From: Emydura subglobosa
Lineage: Eukaryota; Chordata; Testudines; Chelidae
Direction: 5' to 3'
Length of the DNA: 64,000 bases
NCBI GenBank assembly: GCA_007922225.1
Contig: ML679970.1
Span: 23,676,631-23,740,630, forward strand
A program made the translations under genes and the position numbers. Positions 42,461 to 54,475 of the stretch are shown piece after piece; positions within the stretch are counted from its first letter, which is position 1, and every line of letters starts with the position of its first letter. The notes below the pieces were generated by a model. That model ran no database searches. It was not told the DNA's origin and saw nothing but the letters and a program-made list of their open reading frames with translations.

Positions 42461-45400
42461 TGCCTCAGCTGTTTTCTTCCTTGACTTGATATTGTATTGA
42501 GCAATCAAGAGTCACAGGACTCTTGGTCATTCTAAGTACTCCAGAGTCACAGCCATTTATAGCATATGGAATCTCAGTGGTGTTTATATCTCCATGTGAA
42601 AACCATTGATATGACGACTTTGTTATTTATGAAATGTTAAGGGATAGATGAAGATGGGGATCCTGGCCTCCTTCCATCCTAAAACATGTCCTATGTTTGT
42701 AATGTTACATTATGTTTGCCAGGATATATTTCTGCTGCATTGATGAATTTGTGATTAATGAGGTTTTATCATAAAATTCTGTACACAACTATAAATCACA
42801 TGCAATTATGTGTGCAGAAACAAAGTAAAAAATATTTGGATTGGAGTTTGCAACTTTGATTTGGCCAAATTTGCTGGTTACACACAACTGAATCTGGTAG
42901 TTTGTGTTACAAAAACAAAGTAATGAAATAATAGTAGTGATACTTTTGCATGTAGACTGAGTGACAATGCGGCTTATTTAAGGAGACCAACAAAATGCAG
43001 TAGGGTTAGATTCATTCCTAGCGTAACTCTATTGTTAAATCAATGAAGTTGTGTAAGTGATTAATTTGATCTTTAATTAGAACAACAATATGTGTAGTGT
43101 TCTCATGTATGAGAAGAAATTAAAAAGAGAACTAAGTTCAAATTTTGCCTGCCTTTCCCATTGATTTCAATGGAATTGTGCATCTGCAAATAGAAGGCAG
43201 AACTTGATGTCAATGTGTAAACAGATATAGAATATATTATCCTGCTTAGGAGGAGGAATACTTTGAATCTACCTAGTTTTCAAGCCCTTTACAAACAACG
43301 CATCTATAACATGTTAGTCTAACTTAATTAAAACTTTTCCAGAGGTTGTATTCAACTGGTGACCCCTAGACAAGAAATTTATTGTATAATTTGTAGGATA
43401 ATCAAGTCCTACAGGCATCAATAGAACCTGACTGGGCAAAATGAACAGAAATAGTTTAAAAAAATAATTCTCCCTTAATGTCTTCCAAAAATCTCAGAAA
43501 AAAAATTAGGCCAAAACTTTATGTTGTTGAGTAGTACCTTGCTCCTCATTGAAGTCTATAGTACTATTCGTAGACTAAAATACTATTCAGCATAACCAAA
43601 GGTGGAAGAATGAAGTCTCATATATGAAATAACTGAAATAATGGGAAACATATTTCTTTGGACTATCAAATTGACCTTGGCAACTGTCTGATCCATTCAG
43701 CTAAATACTGTTTAAGTTGCATAGAGCAACAATTCAAAGGGATATTGCTAAGGCTAGTAAATGCTAAATTTCAATCTGCTTCTCCTTGATCCCAGTTGTT
43801 TGCAAAAGGTATATTAGTGTTTGTATTTAGAGTCTGATTCTGCAGTGATTTGGGACTGGTAACTCTCATTTAATTCAATGCTGGTAAAAAAAAATGTATT
43901 CCAGCAGCTCCAAATTCATGACAATGCCCTACATTAATAAACCTATATGCATGTGCAATGCTTGCAAAATAAATACAGGGAGGAAACAGATTTTAGCTTC
44001 AAACTTCCAAGGAGTTATTTACAAACAATGAGTTAAAAAAAATTCAAATTATGAAACATACTTTGGCACTTTCCTTTTAACCATTTTAAAATAAATGTAA
44101 GTATAGAGATTAATATAGCACAATAATACAGAGCTGTCCTGAAGTCTAGAAAATGAAATACAATAATATACCAATGTTATATTAGGATATAATACTCCTT
44201 AGATTAATCTATGTGCAGAATAACATGCTTTTCTTTGGTGGAAGAATTTTGTATCACTTCTTAATCATGTTAAAATTTCTTCTGGTATCTGACCTTTGGA
44301 AGCAAATATTTATCTAATCAAACCATTAACACCTTACAAACCCAATTTAAATGTTTTTTTTTCTCTAGTCATTCTACTAAATAAATGTACACAAAGTGTT
44401 TGGGAATTATAGAGTACTTTCTCTGTAGAGTTCCTTTAGCTCTTATTACCATTCCCAGCTGCGTAGTTATTCCATTTAGCAGTCATTTTTCCATAACAGT
44501 ACACTTCTCTGGAACACTAGCATGCTTAAAACTACAGTAATTTCCTACAGAGGAAAAGAAACAGAAGTTGTCAATATGCTTCAGATTTCATTTGTGTTGG
44601 AGGAATCATCTGAAGTGATTTAAAAGCTGGGTATATTTTAATGTTATTTGTACCACCGTTTTAAAGGAATAATAGTACACAGTAAACCTTTGGTGCATAG
44701 ATTTGAACAACGTGAACTTTAATTTTAATCTAAAAGGAATTTAGTAGCCAGCTTGATTTACAAAGTATCTTAACTGCAGAGGCCAATGGTGGATTTGGTA
44801 GTGTTTTACAAAGTAATAATACAGCTGACCTGGCTGACGACTGAGTTATATTAGAGTTTTCTTCAGCATGAAATTCAGTTTGAGTGTTTCTTTTAGGAAA
44901 ATGCACATACTAGTATTTTAATGCAAAATCCACACCACCTCCACTTAATTCATATATAGATAGGCAAATATCCACAGACCACAACACTTGCTCTTATCAG
45001 GCCATAAGGTAGCAGCCCATCAAGTGATGAAATATTTTAGATTGATTAGGTATCAAAAAGGTGTTTGAAATAGGAGTCAAATTAAAAAACGAGTAGTTAC
45101 ATATGTATAATTGACTCCATAAAAAAAGTAAATTCATTGGGCCTGATTCTCCCCTCTCATTAGATGAAAATCAGGAACTAAAGCAGTAATTTAAGATCAT
45201 ATGTTCATGGGCTATAACATCTCCCCTTGTGGCAAGCTCCACAAAAGGAAGTCTCTGCAAGGAACTCTAATTTTGGAGCGGAGGAAAGGTAGTGGTAGGC
45301 TGTGACACTTCCTTCCTGCTTGCAAGGGAGTCATAGGAAGCTAGGCCATCCAGCTCTGGCTCCCACTACTCTCCCTAGAGAAGTCATGGCTGTGGCTCCT

Positions 45401-46879
45401 TCCAAGACTCTTGTGCCCTACATGTACCCAAAAATAAATAAATAAAAGTACAGCCCAGACTGTACTACCTTTCCAGTAAGCTGTGTGCCCCAAAGCCCTG
45501 CCCACAACCCCAGTGTGGATCCCAGACCCATGGAGTGGGTGAGAGAGTGGCACTGAAGGAGCAGTGGGCCCCCTCTCTCATCCCACAGAAGTGGAGACTA
45601 GGGAAATGTATGGGAGTAGTTTTCTCTATATGCCGATCAGTGTGTGGGTGGAGAGACATTATTTACTTACTAGGGACTAAGCCAAACTGGAGTACTTCTC
45701 TGTTGGTATTATAACCACTGAGATTCGATACATCACAGTCCACTCTTCTTTAAACCATCTGTTCAGATGTGCCACAAGACATGCAAGTTGCATTTAGCAT
45801 TGTGGTTGAATGCAATATAGATTGTGTTTTCAATTCCAGAATGCCTCTATTTTTGTTTTAAAGGAAACATTGTCTTCTAGATAATTATTTGACTGTTGTA
45901 GTATTGTTTTTCAAGGATGGTACACCTTCCTTTTTACAAGGTCTGTCCGTTTTATCTAAACCAGTAGTAATCATCATCATAACTAACCTTTTTACGTATA
46001 AGTTTGCTATCATTCTTCCTCATGCTTGAGTGTTCTCCCACCTGTCTTCCATTTAATCCACAAATATAAGCACATAAATCTTCATGACATCTTGGCAGAA
46101 AGCACCTATTTTCAGATTACTCCTTTAGGAAACTCTGAATCCAGGTGTTTATGCAAAAAACAAACTGTTGCAACAGGAGAATTTCAACATGACCATTAAA
46201 CAAACCAAAAAAGATGGTTAAATTTGAAATTGTGAAAAAGTGTGGACTAGTATGTGTACAAACTTAATACATCTTTTCCACACCTTGAGTTAGAGTCAGA
46301 CAGCTAAGTTATAATTACAGCACCATCTGTAGGGGGAAAAGTACAGTAGTTTACTGCTACAAGACTTTGATTATGCACACTTGGTTATTTATAGCATACA
46401 AACATTGAATTTTTAAGTCCTCAATCACATTTGACAAAAAGGGATGAAAAAGGGATGTTGATTTCCAAACATATTTGGGGTGGAGGGAAGGGGAGGAGAT
46501 GAAACAGTTGGCTATTTTTCTTCAGCCAGATGGTTTCCAAACAAAGATCAGAATCTATTTGAAAGTCAGCTCATATGGTCGTAAAAATATTTTTGGCATA
46601 ATGGCTGCGTGGTTTAAAACTTGAAAAGTAAAAAAAGTCTTTCACCTCTAGATCACTTTACTTAAGAATACACAGCGAATAAAAACAGGGATGCTCACAG
46701 TTTGCCCTACAGCAACATGCCAGAGGCTTAGGATGAAGTGGAACACACTGCAGCCACCTAAATCAGGCTTCTTTAAGGCATCTCAAACAGGATTTCAAAT
46801 GCTGAGGCCTTTAACTAGCCACTTCTGAAAATCTTGGCCTACCAGTCCCAGACAAATAACATGATCTTCCACTAGATGG
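42461..46879. other. Non-coding stretch, no gene seen
   Basis: AT-rich with only short palindromic-repeat pieces at about 43008-43075 ('gattcattcctagcgtaact') and 43828-43905 ('gtctgattctgcagtgattt'). The region 45200-45660 is more GC-rich and has open frames on the minus strand (45553-45341, 45659-45465), with no recognised domain. Confidence 0.5.
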
Positions 46880-47260
46880 AATGCCAATTACTCCAGAATG
46901 CTGTAGCAGGTCTCCTCAGCAACATGGGCAACCACAACAGATTGCAGCTGTCCTCTGCTTCCTACACTGGCTCCCCATAGAATATCAAATCAAGTTCAAG
47001 GTCTCAGTCCTTATCATCATAACACTCAATGGGCTGGGCCCAGGCTATCTGAAAGATCCCCTAGAGCTCTGGGATGAAGACCATGGTCAAAAACGTCACT
47101 CTGCTGGCAAATGGAATTTTCTCCCACCAGGATAAAGCTCATCAGGGCAGAAGACAAAGCTTTCTCAGGGCCATCCCAAGACTATAAAGAACTTCCACAA
47201 GAATTAATCACTATTATAAGCCTCACTACCTTCTGCTCCAAGCCAGGCGCATTTATTTGA
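46880..47260 (+). pseudogene. L2-type LINE reverse-transcriptase C-terminal relic
   Basis: Frame 46881-47135 contains 'LHWLPIEYQIKFKVSVLIII' and 'TLNGLGPGYLKDPLEL', preceded by 'LQNAVAGLLSNMG'-like sequence in another frame. 'LHWLPI.YRIKFK' and 'LNGL.P.YL.D' are the hallmark of the ORF2 end in the L2 group. After a stop, 'ELPQELI' and 'SLTTFCSKPGAF' continue the usual tail. Inactive 5'-truncated copy, better preserved than the one at 8620. Confidence 0.82.
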
Positions 47261-47660
47261 CTGGGTCTTCTCTAATATAAGCCTGTAACCACATGCGCGC
47301 ACATGCATACACAAACACACACCTCTGTCCGCCCTCCCCCCAACCAAACAAAACATTCTGGGGAAAGAATGAGAGAACAAACATGACAAATATTAGTCAC
47401 ATCACTTAACATGCTCTACCAGAATGCATTCAGATGCTACAATGAGGAGTATGGCATACTCTATATCGAATAGAACAGAGCAATGCATGTTGGGACCTGT
47501 AACATCTATAGGCTGGAACTTTATAATGAAAATAAGAATGGCCTTGAGTTGCTCTTTGGCCATTTCTGTGCTAAATAATTAATCAGCATATTGGCAAAGA
47601 GGAGAAAATGGAATGACCTTCAAAAATCAACATTTTTAAGTGTACTTCTTTGACAGCATG
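47261..47660. other. Non-coding stretch, no gene seen
   Basis: Short CA-rich segment at about 47295-47325 ('gcacatgcatacacaaacac'). Nothing else recognised. Confidence 0.5.
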
Positions 47661-47666
47661 TACATT

Positions 47667-47690
47667 TAAAAAAAAAAAAAACAAAAAAAA
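47667..47690 (+). repeat. A-rich tract
   Basis: Two A runs separated by a single C, shortly before the CA microsatellite. Possibly the tail of a retroposon whose body is not recognisable. Confidence 0.6.
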
Positions 47691-47706
47691 CCAATAAGAC
47701 CTTACA

Positions 47707-47735
47707 TCACACACACACACACACACACACACACC
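47707..47735 (+). repeat. (CA)n microsatellite
   Basis: Uninterrupted CA dinucleotide run of about 14 units, the longest pure microsatellite in the window and likely polymorphic. Confidence 0.95.
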
Positions 47736-50345
47736 CCTTCCCTGTGTGAATATGATTGCAGCCTCAGCATGCTACCAGAAACTTAGGCTTCTGTGTCCCC
47801 TATGTGGAAGTTTTGACCAAGAGATTCACTTTTCACATACATTAGGCATATGATTAAAGCTCCTGGAGGCAGAACAGGAAAATGACAATGTGGAGGCCTG
47901 GGGGATGTTATCAGGGACCTTTGCTAAACTCTTTTTCAAGTTCTATCATCAGCACTGACCTCGAAGAACTAGCTGGTGTGAAGGAGTGAATCTGCATATG
48001 CGGGCCTAAACCCTAGTCCCACCCCACCAGATAAATCCACTTTGGCGTTCTGGGTACTTCCAGAAACACTTGAATCCTCCGAGAGCTCAGGGCAGCCTAC
48101 ATCACCCTTATGGCTGTTTTCTGCATGGGAGTGTTATGGGAAAGTGTAAATAGTTCCCTGTACTCTCCTCCCCCAGCATATCTTCACTGGGAGACACCAC
48201 TGGGGTTTGGCTTTTGGATGTCCCATGGAAGCCGTGTTACTGTTGTGTTTCGGCATCATCAGCATAATCCCTTTAAAATCCCAACTTCCCATGAACTTGC
48301 CCATTCAGGTTTGAATTTCTGATGTCAGGGATTCCTGCTGATCGTCCTATTCTCCTGCCCGTATAAAAGATTCTTTTTATGCTTATGACACAAAAGACTT
48401 TATTGTGAGTTTTACAGAGAATACACAAATGAACCTCTTCTGTTTGCAAACAGGAGAGTTTTCTTAATTATTCAATTCATATTGGCTTGTTCCTTTTACA
48501 CACTCAACCTACCCCCAGGGTTGAGAGTGACTTTCTTGCCAAAAATTGAAGCTTACTCTCTTTTTGAAAAAAAGTAGCTTTGCTAATCAGAAATAGCACC
48601 TTTCTATTCACTAGAACTATCTGGAACAGTTCATATTATATAAAAAATAGAGAGAGGGGGGTGACATTCTACCCCACCATCAGTAAGGTTTGTCCTTGAA
48701 CATAGGGCAGAACTTGTTTCATGAAAAATTGTATATCACGCTTCTTTGCAACTAAGTAAACCCATATCAGTTACAGTGGCCCTTCCCAGATGAAATGTGG
48801 CAGTCAGTAGCTGAGGTAATGATGAACCAAATCAAACCAAAATGAGTTCGACTTTTTAAAAAAAATAAAACGCCTTGCTACTATGAGGTGTTGTTCTAAT
48901 GGAAGTTAAATATTTCTGATGCCCAAAGGGGACTGCTTCCCCTAAATGAGTGGATATTGTGTATCTCTCAATCTAGCCTGTCGCCATGGCACCTTGTGCT
49001 GTGATCCTGTCAGCTCTTTCTACATTGAAAATGGGGGTAGGGAGGGCTGGCTCAGTTCTTAGCTAGAAAGTCCAAAATGAACAGCTTAGTGCTGTTGCAG
49101 TGGGGTGCTAAGGAAGAGCCACTTTGCATTCATCCCATCTATACAGGAGACAGCCATAAGTTGGCTGCAAGGGTCAGAACAGAAAGGTTTAGCTAGCTCA
49201 GAGTAAGGTAAGAACACTTTGCTTCCCTTTTGATAACGGCATAGGTTTGTAGAAATTCTTTATATCCATGTCTATATGGATCAAGTAATATTTCTGCCCC
49301 TTCTTCTGACTCCAATCATGTGAGAACAAAAGCAATCCATGGAGGTGGTGGTGAGAGCTTCAGTGTTTACCACAGAATCCAGGAGGGCTTGCAGTGGCTC
49401 TGTAATTCTGCTACTCCTTAGTTTCTTGGTTGAGTAGAGTTTTCAGTTAGTAAAGTTCAGGAATTTGGCATGGTGCAAGAGTTTTCAGGGATAGACCATT
49501 GTGACGGTTTCTTCTTACCTTTCAATAGGCAGTGTTCATATTATAGCTGGTTGAAAAAAAAAAAAATCAAAGTGCAAGAATTTTCGATAAAAAACAGGGA
49601 TTATTTTGTGAAAAATTATCTCTTTTTTCAGATCAAGTGTAGAGCTACTCAAAAATTTTTGAATTTCAAAGTTTTTTAATTAAAAGAAGGGCCATGTTTC
49701 TGCAAAAATATTCACTATCCTCGCCCACCTACTTGTCTAAATGGCTCTAGTCTGTATTTCCACATGATCAAAATGGAGATTAATTCCTGCATTTCTTATG
49801 TCCATTCTTGCGTGAGGATTCAGTCCAAGGCAATGTTTGTGGGTCTGGATATTATTTGTTCAGAATCACCAATCACTCACTTTTAATGACTTTGTTTCAA
49901 AATAATACTTAACATTTATAATGTACATTATTTGCCACGCCACCAGAAAATTAGCAAGGTAATCAAAATCATACCTTGCTTTCCATTGCGGTTGTAGTGC
50001 TATTAAAAATATATATTTTTAAAAAGGATGCAATAACTAGTTCTCCTCTAAATTGCATCTACTATATAGCATGCCAAAGAAAACACAATTATCATCTATT
50101 TTATAAGAATCACAGGGTCTATGTAGTCTTTGCACAGTAGGTAGAACTATTTCCATTGTAAGTAAGTGGAGAATTGTCATTTGGTAACATTTAACCACCA
50201 TTGTGCAGTCACTATGGACAGGGGAATCGGCCTCCTCCAAAATTAGGGGAGGTAGGATGTTCTTAGTTAAAGGACTGCAGAAGGACTAATGAAATATAGG
50301 CTTAACTCCTGCCTCTGCCAGAGAGTTCATGTGAGACTCTCTGCA
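47736..50345. other. Non-coding stretch, no gene seen
   Basis: No domain in the open frames (for example 48110-48322). The segment 47990-48370 is moderately GC-rich and contains 'gcccgtataaaag' at 48357-48369, a weak TATA-like motif without other support. A run of 11 A lies near 49555-49565. Confidence 0.5.
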
Positions 50346-51440
50346 AGTCACTTAGGCCTGGAGCCAAAAAGGGAGTCAGTTGTAATTGCTGAGCATCTTG
50401 GCACCTAATTTTAGAAAAATCACAGGAAAAACATTGCAATCCACAAGACCTGAGTTAGATGCCTAAGCTCCCTATACAATGAATGGGGAGAGAAAGGTGC
50501 CTTAGAATGGGATCCACAAAAGGCAGCATGTTAGATGCAAGGAGCCATCTAAGCTAGCCATTGGGAGAAGCCAACAATGGGGTGTGTGCTAAGACCTGCT
50601 CCTCCCACAGAGAAAGGCATTTAAATCTAGGTGCATTCCTGTAACCCATCTCTGTATCGCACTCCGGTTTCTTGCAGGACTGAGTTAGGTGCCTAGGTAG
50701 CTCTACACAAAATGGATGGAGACAGTGGAGCTGGTGCCCTCCTTATAATTTTTACCAAGTGTTTAGAGCACTCAGCTGGGATGTGGTGTTGTACTAATTT
50801 AGATGGAATATATGGGCCCAAAGAGCCAAAGGTGTTAGGCCTCAGTTATTAGACCAGTAAGAGAACTAGGTTCCCTTCTGCTTGAGGGGGGAGAAAACAT
50901 CTGAACACAGGTCTTCAACCTCTCAGAGGAGTGTCTTAACCACTCAGCTATGGCTTATTCTGTAGGGCTCCTTCAATCTCCTCTGCTGAAGTTGTTCCAC
51001 TGTGGATAATTACTTAAAAATTCATTACATATGAGAGAGAGAGAGAGCGTGCGCACGCACAAGTATCAGGAATGACTCTGTAGCCTGATAGTCTGGGTGT
51101 CCACGTAGGAGATGGGAGACCTGGGGTCCAGTCCACTTACTCGTCACACCTATCTTCCCCCATTTTGTGAATCACACTGGTGCTTAGGAAGAAGATAGGC
51201 ATCTGGATGCCTAGAATGAGGCAGTGCTGTGTATGCCCAGAGGCAGGAACATAGGTGCCTAGGGAACTTTTACTCTACAACATAGGTGCTGGGTGAGTTT
51301 AGGCACCTATAGAGTTCAGCAGAAGTTTTGTGGAGTGCAGTGGAGCCTAACATCTGGAGTTTAGGTGCCTAAGTACCTTTGTGGATCAGGCCTAAGGGCC
51401 CAGATCCTCAAAAGGAATTTAGGTGCCTATTGATTAAATA
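50346..51440. repeat. Older dispersed repeat, uninterrupted copy
   Basis: About 1.1 kb collinear with 32046-34005 minus LTR B. Shared blocks: 'gagttagatgcctaagctcc', 'aaaggtgccttagaatggga', 'tgtttagagcactcagctgg', 'agtgtcttaaccactcagct' and 'ccactgtggataattactta'. The right end, 'gtttaggtgcctaagtacct' plus 'ttgtggatcaggcct', is the inverted counterpart of the left end seen at 32060 ('gattcacaaagagacttaag'). The repeat therefore has inverted terminal similarity, as in a DNA transposon. A (GA)n-GCGTGCGCACGC tract (51030-51060) interrupts it. Confidence 0.72.
51031..51061. repeat. (GA)n run next to a GC palindrome
   Basis: Seven GA units are followed by gcgtgcgcacgc, a perfect 12-bp palindrome of alternating purine and pyrimidine. 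Such a sequence can adopt Z-DNA in principle. It sits inside the older repeat and is absent from the copy at 33.8 kb. Confidence 0.75.
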
Positions 51441-51449
51441 TTTTTCAGG

Positions 51450-51600
51450 GTCTGAACCTTAAGGTATGAAATCTCCCTGTGTTTCTCCTTTTCCGTGTAT
51501 TAAATAGGGATAATGAATTCTTATCTCATAGGAGTGTTGAGAGGCAAAATTCACTAGGTGTTTGAGGTGCTCCAATACAATGGTAATTTGGGCCATGTTA
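51450..51600 (+). repeat. MIR-like SINE tail
   Basis: 'tgtgtttctccttttccgtg', 'tattaaatagggataatgaa', 'ttcttatctcataggagtgt' and 'tgagaggcaaaattcactag' follow the 3' part of MIR/CORE SINEs ('cctcagtttcc..atctgtaaaatggggataatac'). Confidence 0.7.
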
Positions 51601-52299
51601 GTTGCTGTATAGAATCATACTGAGACTTCTCTCTCAGACACTTCAGTCTCATCTCCATTCAATGAACACTTACATGACAGAGGTAAAAGCTTTTAACGGA
51701 TTTCCAAGGCCGTAGCTCACTGATGTAAGACTGTCTTTTAAGCTTAAAACCAGTGATCCTCTAAAGCAGTGGGACTATGATTCAACTCTTTCCTTGCTGT
51801 CTCAGTTAATGAGTACTACCCTAAGAACATAATTTGTTAACATGCCTTCAAGTAGAGGGAGGGAGAATTCTTTTGAAACACCACAGTTAGAAAGGATTAT
51901 ACAAAAAAAATTCCTGAAAGCTAAGACATTTTTAGTAATGCAGGTAGAAAACTTAGAGTTCAGGTAAAGAGATACTTATTAAAACTTACAGTCCATTCTT
52001 ACGTTCTCATCAGCACCTCTCTTTCTCTAGTGCATCTGGAAACTAGGCGAAAAAGAGGGAATAGCCTACATTATTTGACCTATCTATAAATTTCAGACCT
52101 CCTTTAGCTATTCCTCTTCTTCCTTTTTCTCTTTTTTATGGTGAAACAGACTTGACTGAATAATCTATAGACACCACCAACTATAATTTCTCAATACATA
52201 GTGGTTTATATATACACCTCTGCCCTATGTTTTTCAGGTAATGTTACAACATCTTTTTAATAATACTCCATTACCCTGATGTTTTTACTAAACTTAATT
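51601..52299. other. Non-coding stretch; may hold the 3' end of the LINE relic to its right
   Basis: On the minus strand below 52300 weak continuation of the LINE tail may extend toward 52050, but there are too many stops to support it. Otherwise nothing recognised. Confidence 0.4.
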
Positions 52300-53000
52300 T
52301 TTAAAACCTTAAGACATTTGAATTCCTCAGAAAGTTTTTCCTGTTCTTCGTCACAGCCCTAACATACCCATAAAAGGCGATCAATTGTTGCTTCCATCTG
52401 ACAGAGTGCACTTAGTCAATCTTTGTGCCTATTTATTCAAAAAAGATTTTTGTTTAAGCCAGAATGGCCAGTTAATACTCTAAACAAAAGCACATCGTTA
52501 GTTTTATCCAGACCCTGAAGTACATCATAATCCTTAACTATAGGGCACATTTTAAAAAAATAATCATCCTTCATTTCTGAATTTCTTTTTACTCAAGGGT
52601 ATTGCTAGGTCAGTCTTTCCATTTCTTACAGTGTTTTTAGTGGCTTTGTCTGCCTTTTTGTTCCCTGTTGTCCTGATATGTACTGGGATCCAAGCAATGG
52701 CACATGTATCCCCATGTGTACTTACTCTTTTACTAGCAATAGAATGTCATTGAGTAAATCACTTCTACATACCTAGACACCCTTTTTATTACTCTGAGGC
52801 CTGAGATTGAATCTGAAAAAATGGCTGCTGTTGATGAGCATACACCTCAGATCCAGTTGAATGTTAGCATTGTTACTAGTTCAGCTGTAATGACAGCTAC
52901 ATAGTAAGATATTCTTTTAGATGTACAACTATATTGTATATCATCCCTACTCTTACTTTTTTAGACACATCTGTATATACTGGACAAAACTGATTACTTT
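52300..53000 (-). pseudogene. LINE relic with RNase H domain and C-terminal Cys motif
   Basis: Minus strand, in order: 'VYTDVSKKVRVG' (52984-52946), 'TAELVTMLTFNWI' (52888 down), 'AIFSDSISGLRVIKR', 'IAWIPVH' (52704-52684), 'GNKKADKATKN' (52672 down), 'IPLSKKKFRNE', then 'LFRVLTGHSGLNKNL', 'CQMEATIDRLLWVC' and 'DEEQEKLSEEF' (to about 52315). The Asp-Glu-Asp-Asp set of RNase H (YTD, TAEL, SDS, KAD) is still visible. 'GNEKADKLAK' and the 'TGH..LN..L...C..C..ET..HLL..C' segment are typical of I/R1/Jockey-type LINEs. Several stops and shifts make it dead. CR1, L2 and most L1 elements lack this RNase H, so it is a different lineage from the other LINEs in the window. Confidence 0.8.
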
Positions 53001-53960
53001 TCATCTACATACTGGCACACTTCATTTTAAATACCTGCGGTCTCTTTTTTACCTTTTTACCTTAAAATAAATCTAAATCCACATTTGGACATGTGACTTC
53101 CTGTTCATAACTAATTTTCTAATGACTGAAAGTTTTGACTTGGTTCAGCTTTTTCTTGTCTTTCAACTCCCACATTCACACTTCAACTACAACAGCATGG
53201 GGAGTTCTATCATCATGTTCTATAGATCACCTATCAAAGTTGCAACAATCGTCATAAATTTGTTTGGTACTTTCATCACTGCAGTTCCCATTAACTTGGA
53301 CCCAGAAAGTTAAGTCCTGTAGTTTCACTCATAGTGTAACCGGTATTTCACAAGGGCTTCTAATATTTTAAGTTCTTTTTTTGATACTCACCCAAAAGCT
53401 TGGCAGCCCTCCTCCTCTCTTTGGGAGATATTTCAGTTAATTGACCTTTGTGACAGCTCTTTTGATTGGTTAGTTTAAAATTACCTCACACTGGGAATCA
53501 CCACTGGGTATAGACGGCAGTAAATTTGAATAATTTAATTTGGTTAAGGACATTTTTATTCCTGCTGGGAGTTACTTTGATTGGGATCCTTCGTTTGCAG
53601 GCTGCTGACCTAATTGTTCTTCACTTGATTCAGGTCCTGAATTAAGACAAACTCTTATTAGCTCATTTCAATCTACATAACTCATAAGCATGATATTGGT
53701 GCAGAGCTTAAACCCTCCTCCTAGTTTCATAGGAGGCTTCCACTCTCATAACAAACAAATTAATGTTATAGCAAAAAAGAAAGTAACAAATCATGTTGCA
53801 GTTATATCTGTTATTGTAATTTTCTTTCCCTTGATAACCATTATTGAACCTTACCCTCTGATTGCACCACTGGCATGTGCTTTATGGATATTTCTATTAT
53901 AACGACAAAAGTAAACTGTTTGAATGACTTTTGCTTTTGCATAGTGTATTACTGCATATA
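53001..53960 (-). pseudogene. Possible upstream part of the RNase H LINE relic
   Basis: Minus-strand readings contain fragments such as 'KKRT' and 'ILEALVKYR' near 53340-53400 that recall the basic region between endonuclease and reverse transcriptase of I/R1-type LINEs. No palm motif (YADD) can be read, and the spacing to the RNase H is too short for a whole reverse transcriptase, so an internal deletion would be needed. Weak evidence. The plus-strand frames at 53122-53313 and 53690-53902 have no recognised domain. Confidence 0.3.
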
Positions 53961-54119
53961 GCATTTCTTGTTCAAGATACTAATAGATTACCTGAAGGAG
54001 AAAATAATTCTGCATGCAGAAAGAGCTGTATGTGTAACTTCTGTATCTGATGGTGGTCCTTCCAGTGGAAGTTATTCTTTTTAACATGCTAATATGGTAT
54101 GTTTACTTTATGCTGAAGA
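53961..54119. other. Short non-coding spacer
   Basis: Nothing recognised. Confidence 0.5.
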
Positions 54120-54475
54120 TATTGTGCTCCAGTGAATAGGGCAGTGGACTGGTATTTGGGAGATCTGGGCTCCGTTTCTGTCTCTGCCATTGACCTGGGT
54201 AACCAAAAATCACTTCAGGCCAGGTATTTAGATGCTTAACTCCTAATGATTTTGATGGGAAATCAATGGGAGTTAGGGGAACTTAAATACCTTTAAAAAA
54301 ATTCAGAGCTTCATCACTTAATGCTTCTGGTTTCCCTTTCTGCCTGTTTGCGATCTGTCAATCTTTGGCCCAGGAATGTGTCTCTGTGTTTGTGCAGTTC
54401 CTAGCACAATGGGTCTCTGTGACTGGGAGCTGTAGGCACCACTGCAATACATAATCACAAACATATTTACTTACT
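54120..54475 (+). repeat. MIR/CORE-like SINE with common tail
   Basis: 'gtgaatagggcagtggactg', 'gtatttgggagatctgggct' and 'ccgtttctgtctctgccatt' form the tRNA-related head and core. After an insertion of palindromic-type sequence ('ttgatgggaaatcaatggga') the tail reads 'gtgtttgtgcagttcctagc', 'acaatgggtctctgtgactg' and 'gaggcaccactgcaat'-like sequence. This is a plus-orientation copy joining the SINE core to the tail family seen at 42222. Confidence 0.65.

Noticed and set aside
47707..47735. CA tract as a regulatory element
   Set aside because: A plain CA microsatellite with no supporting context.
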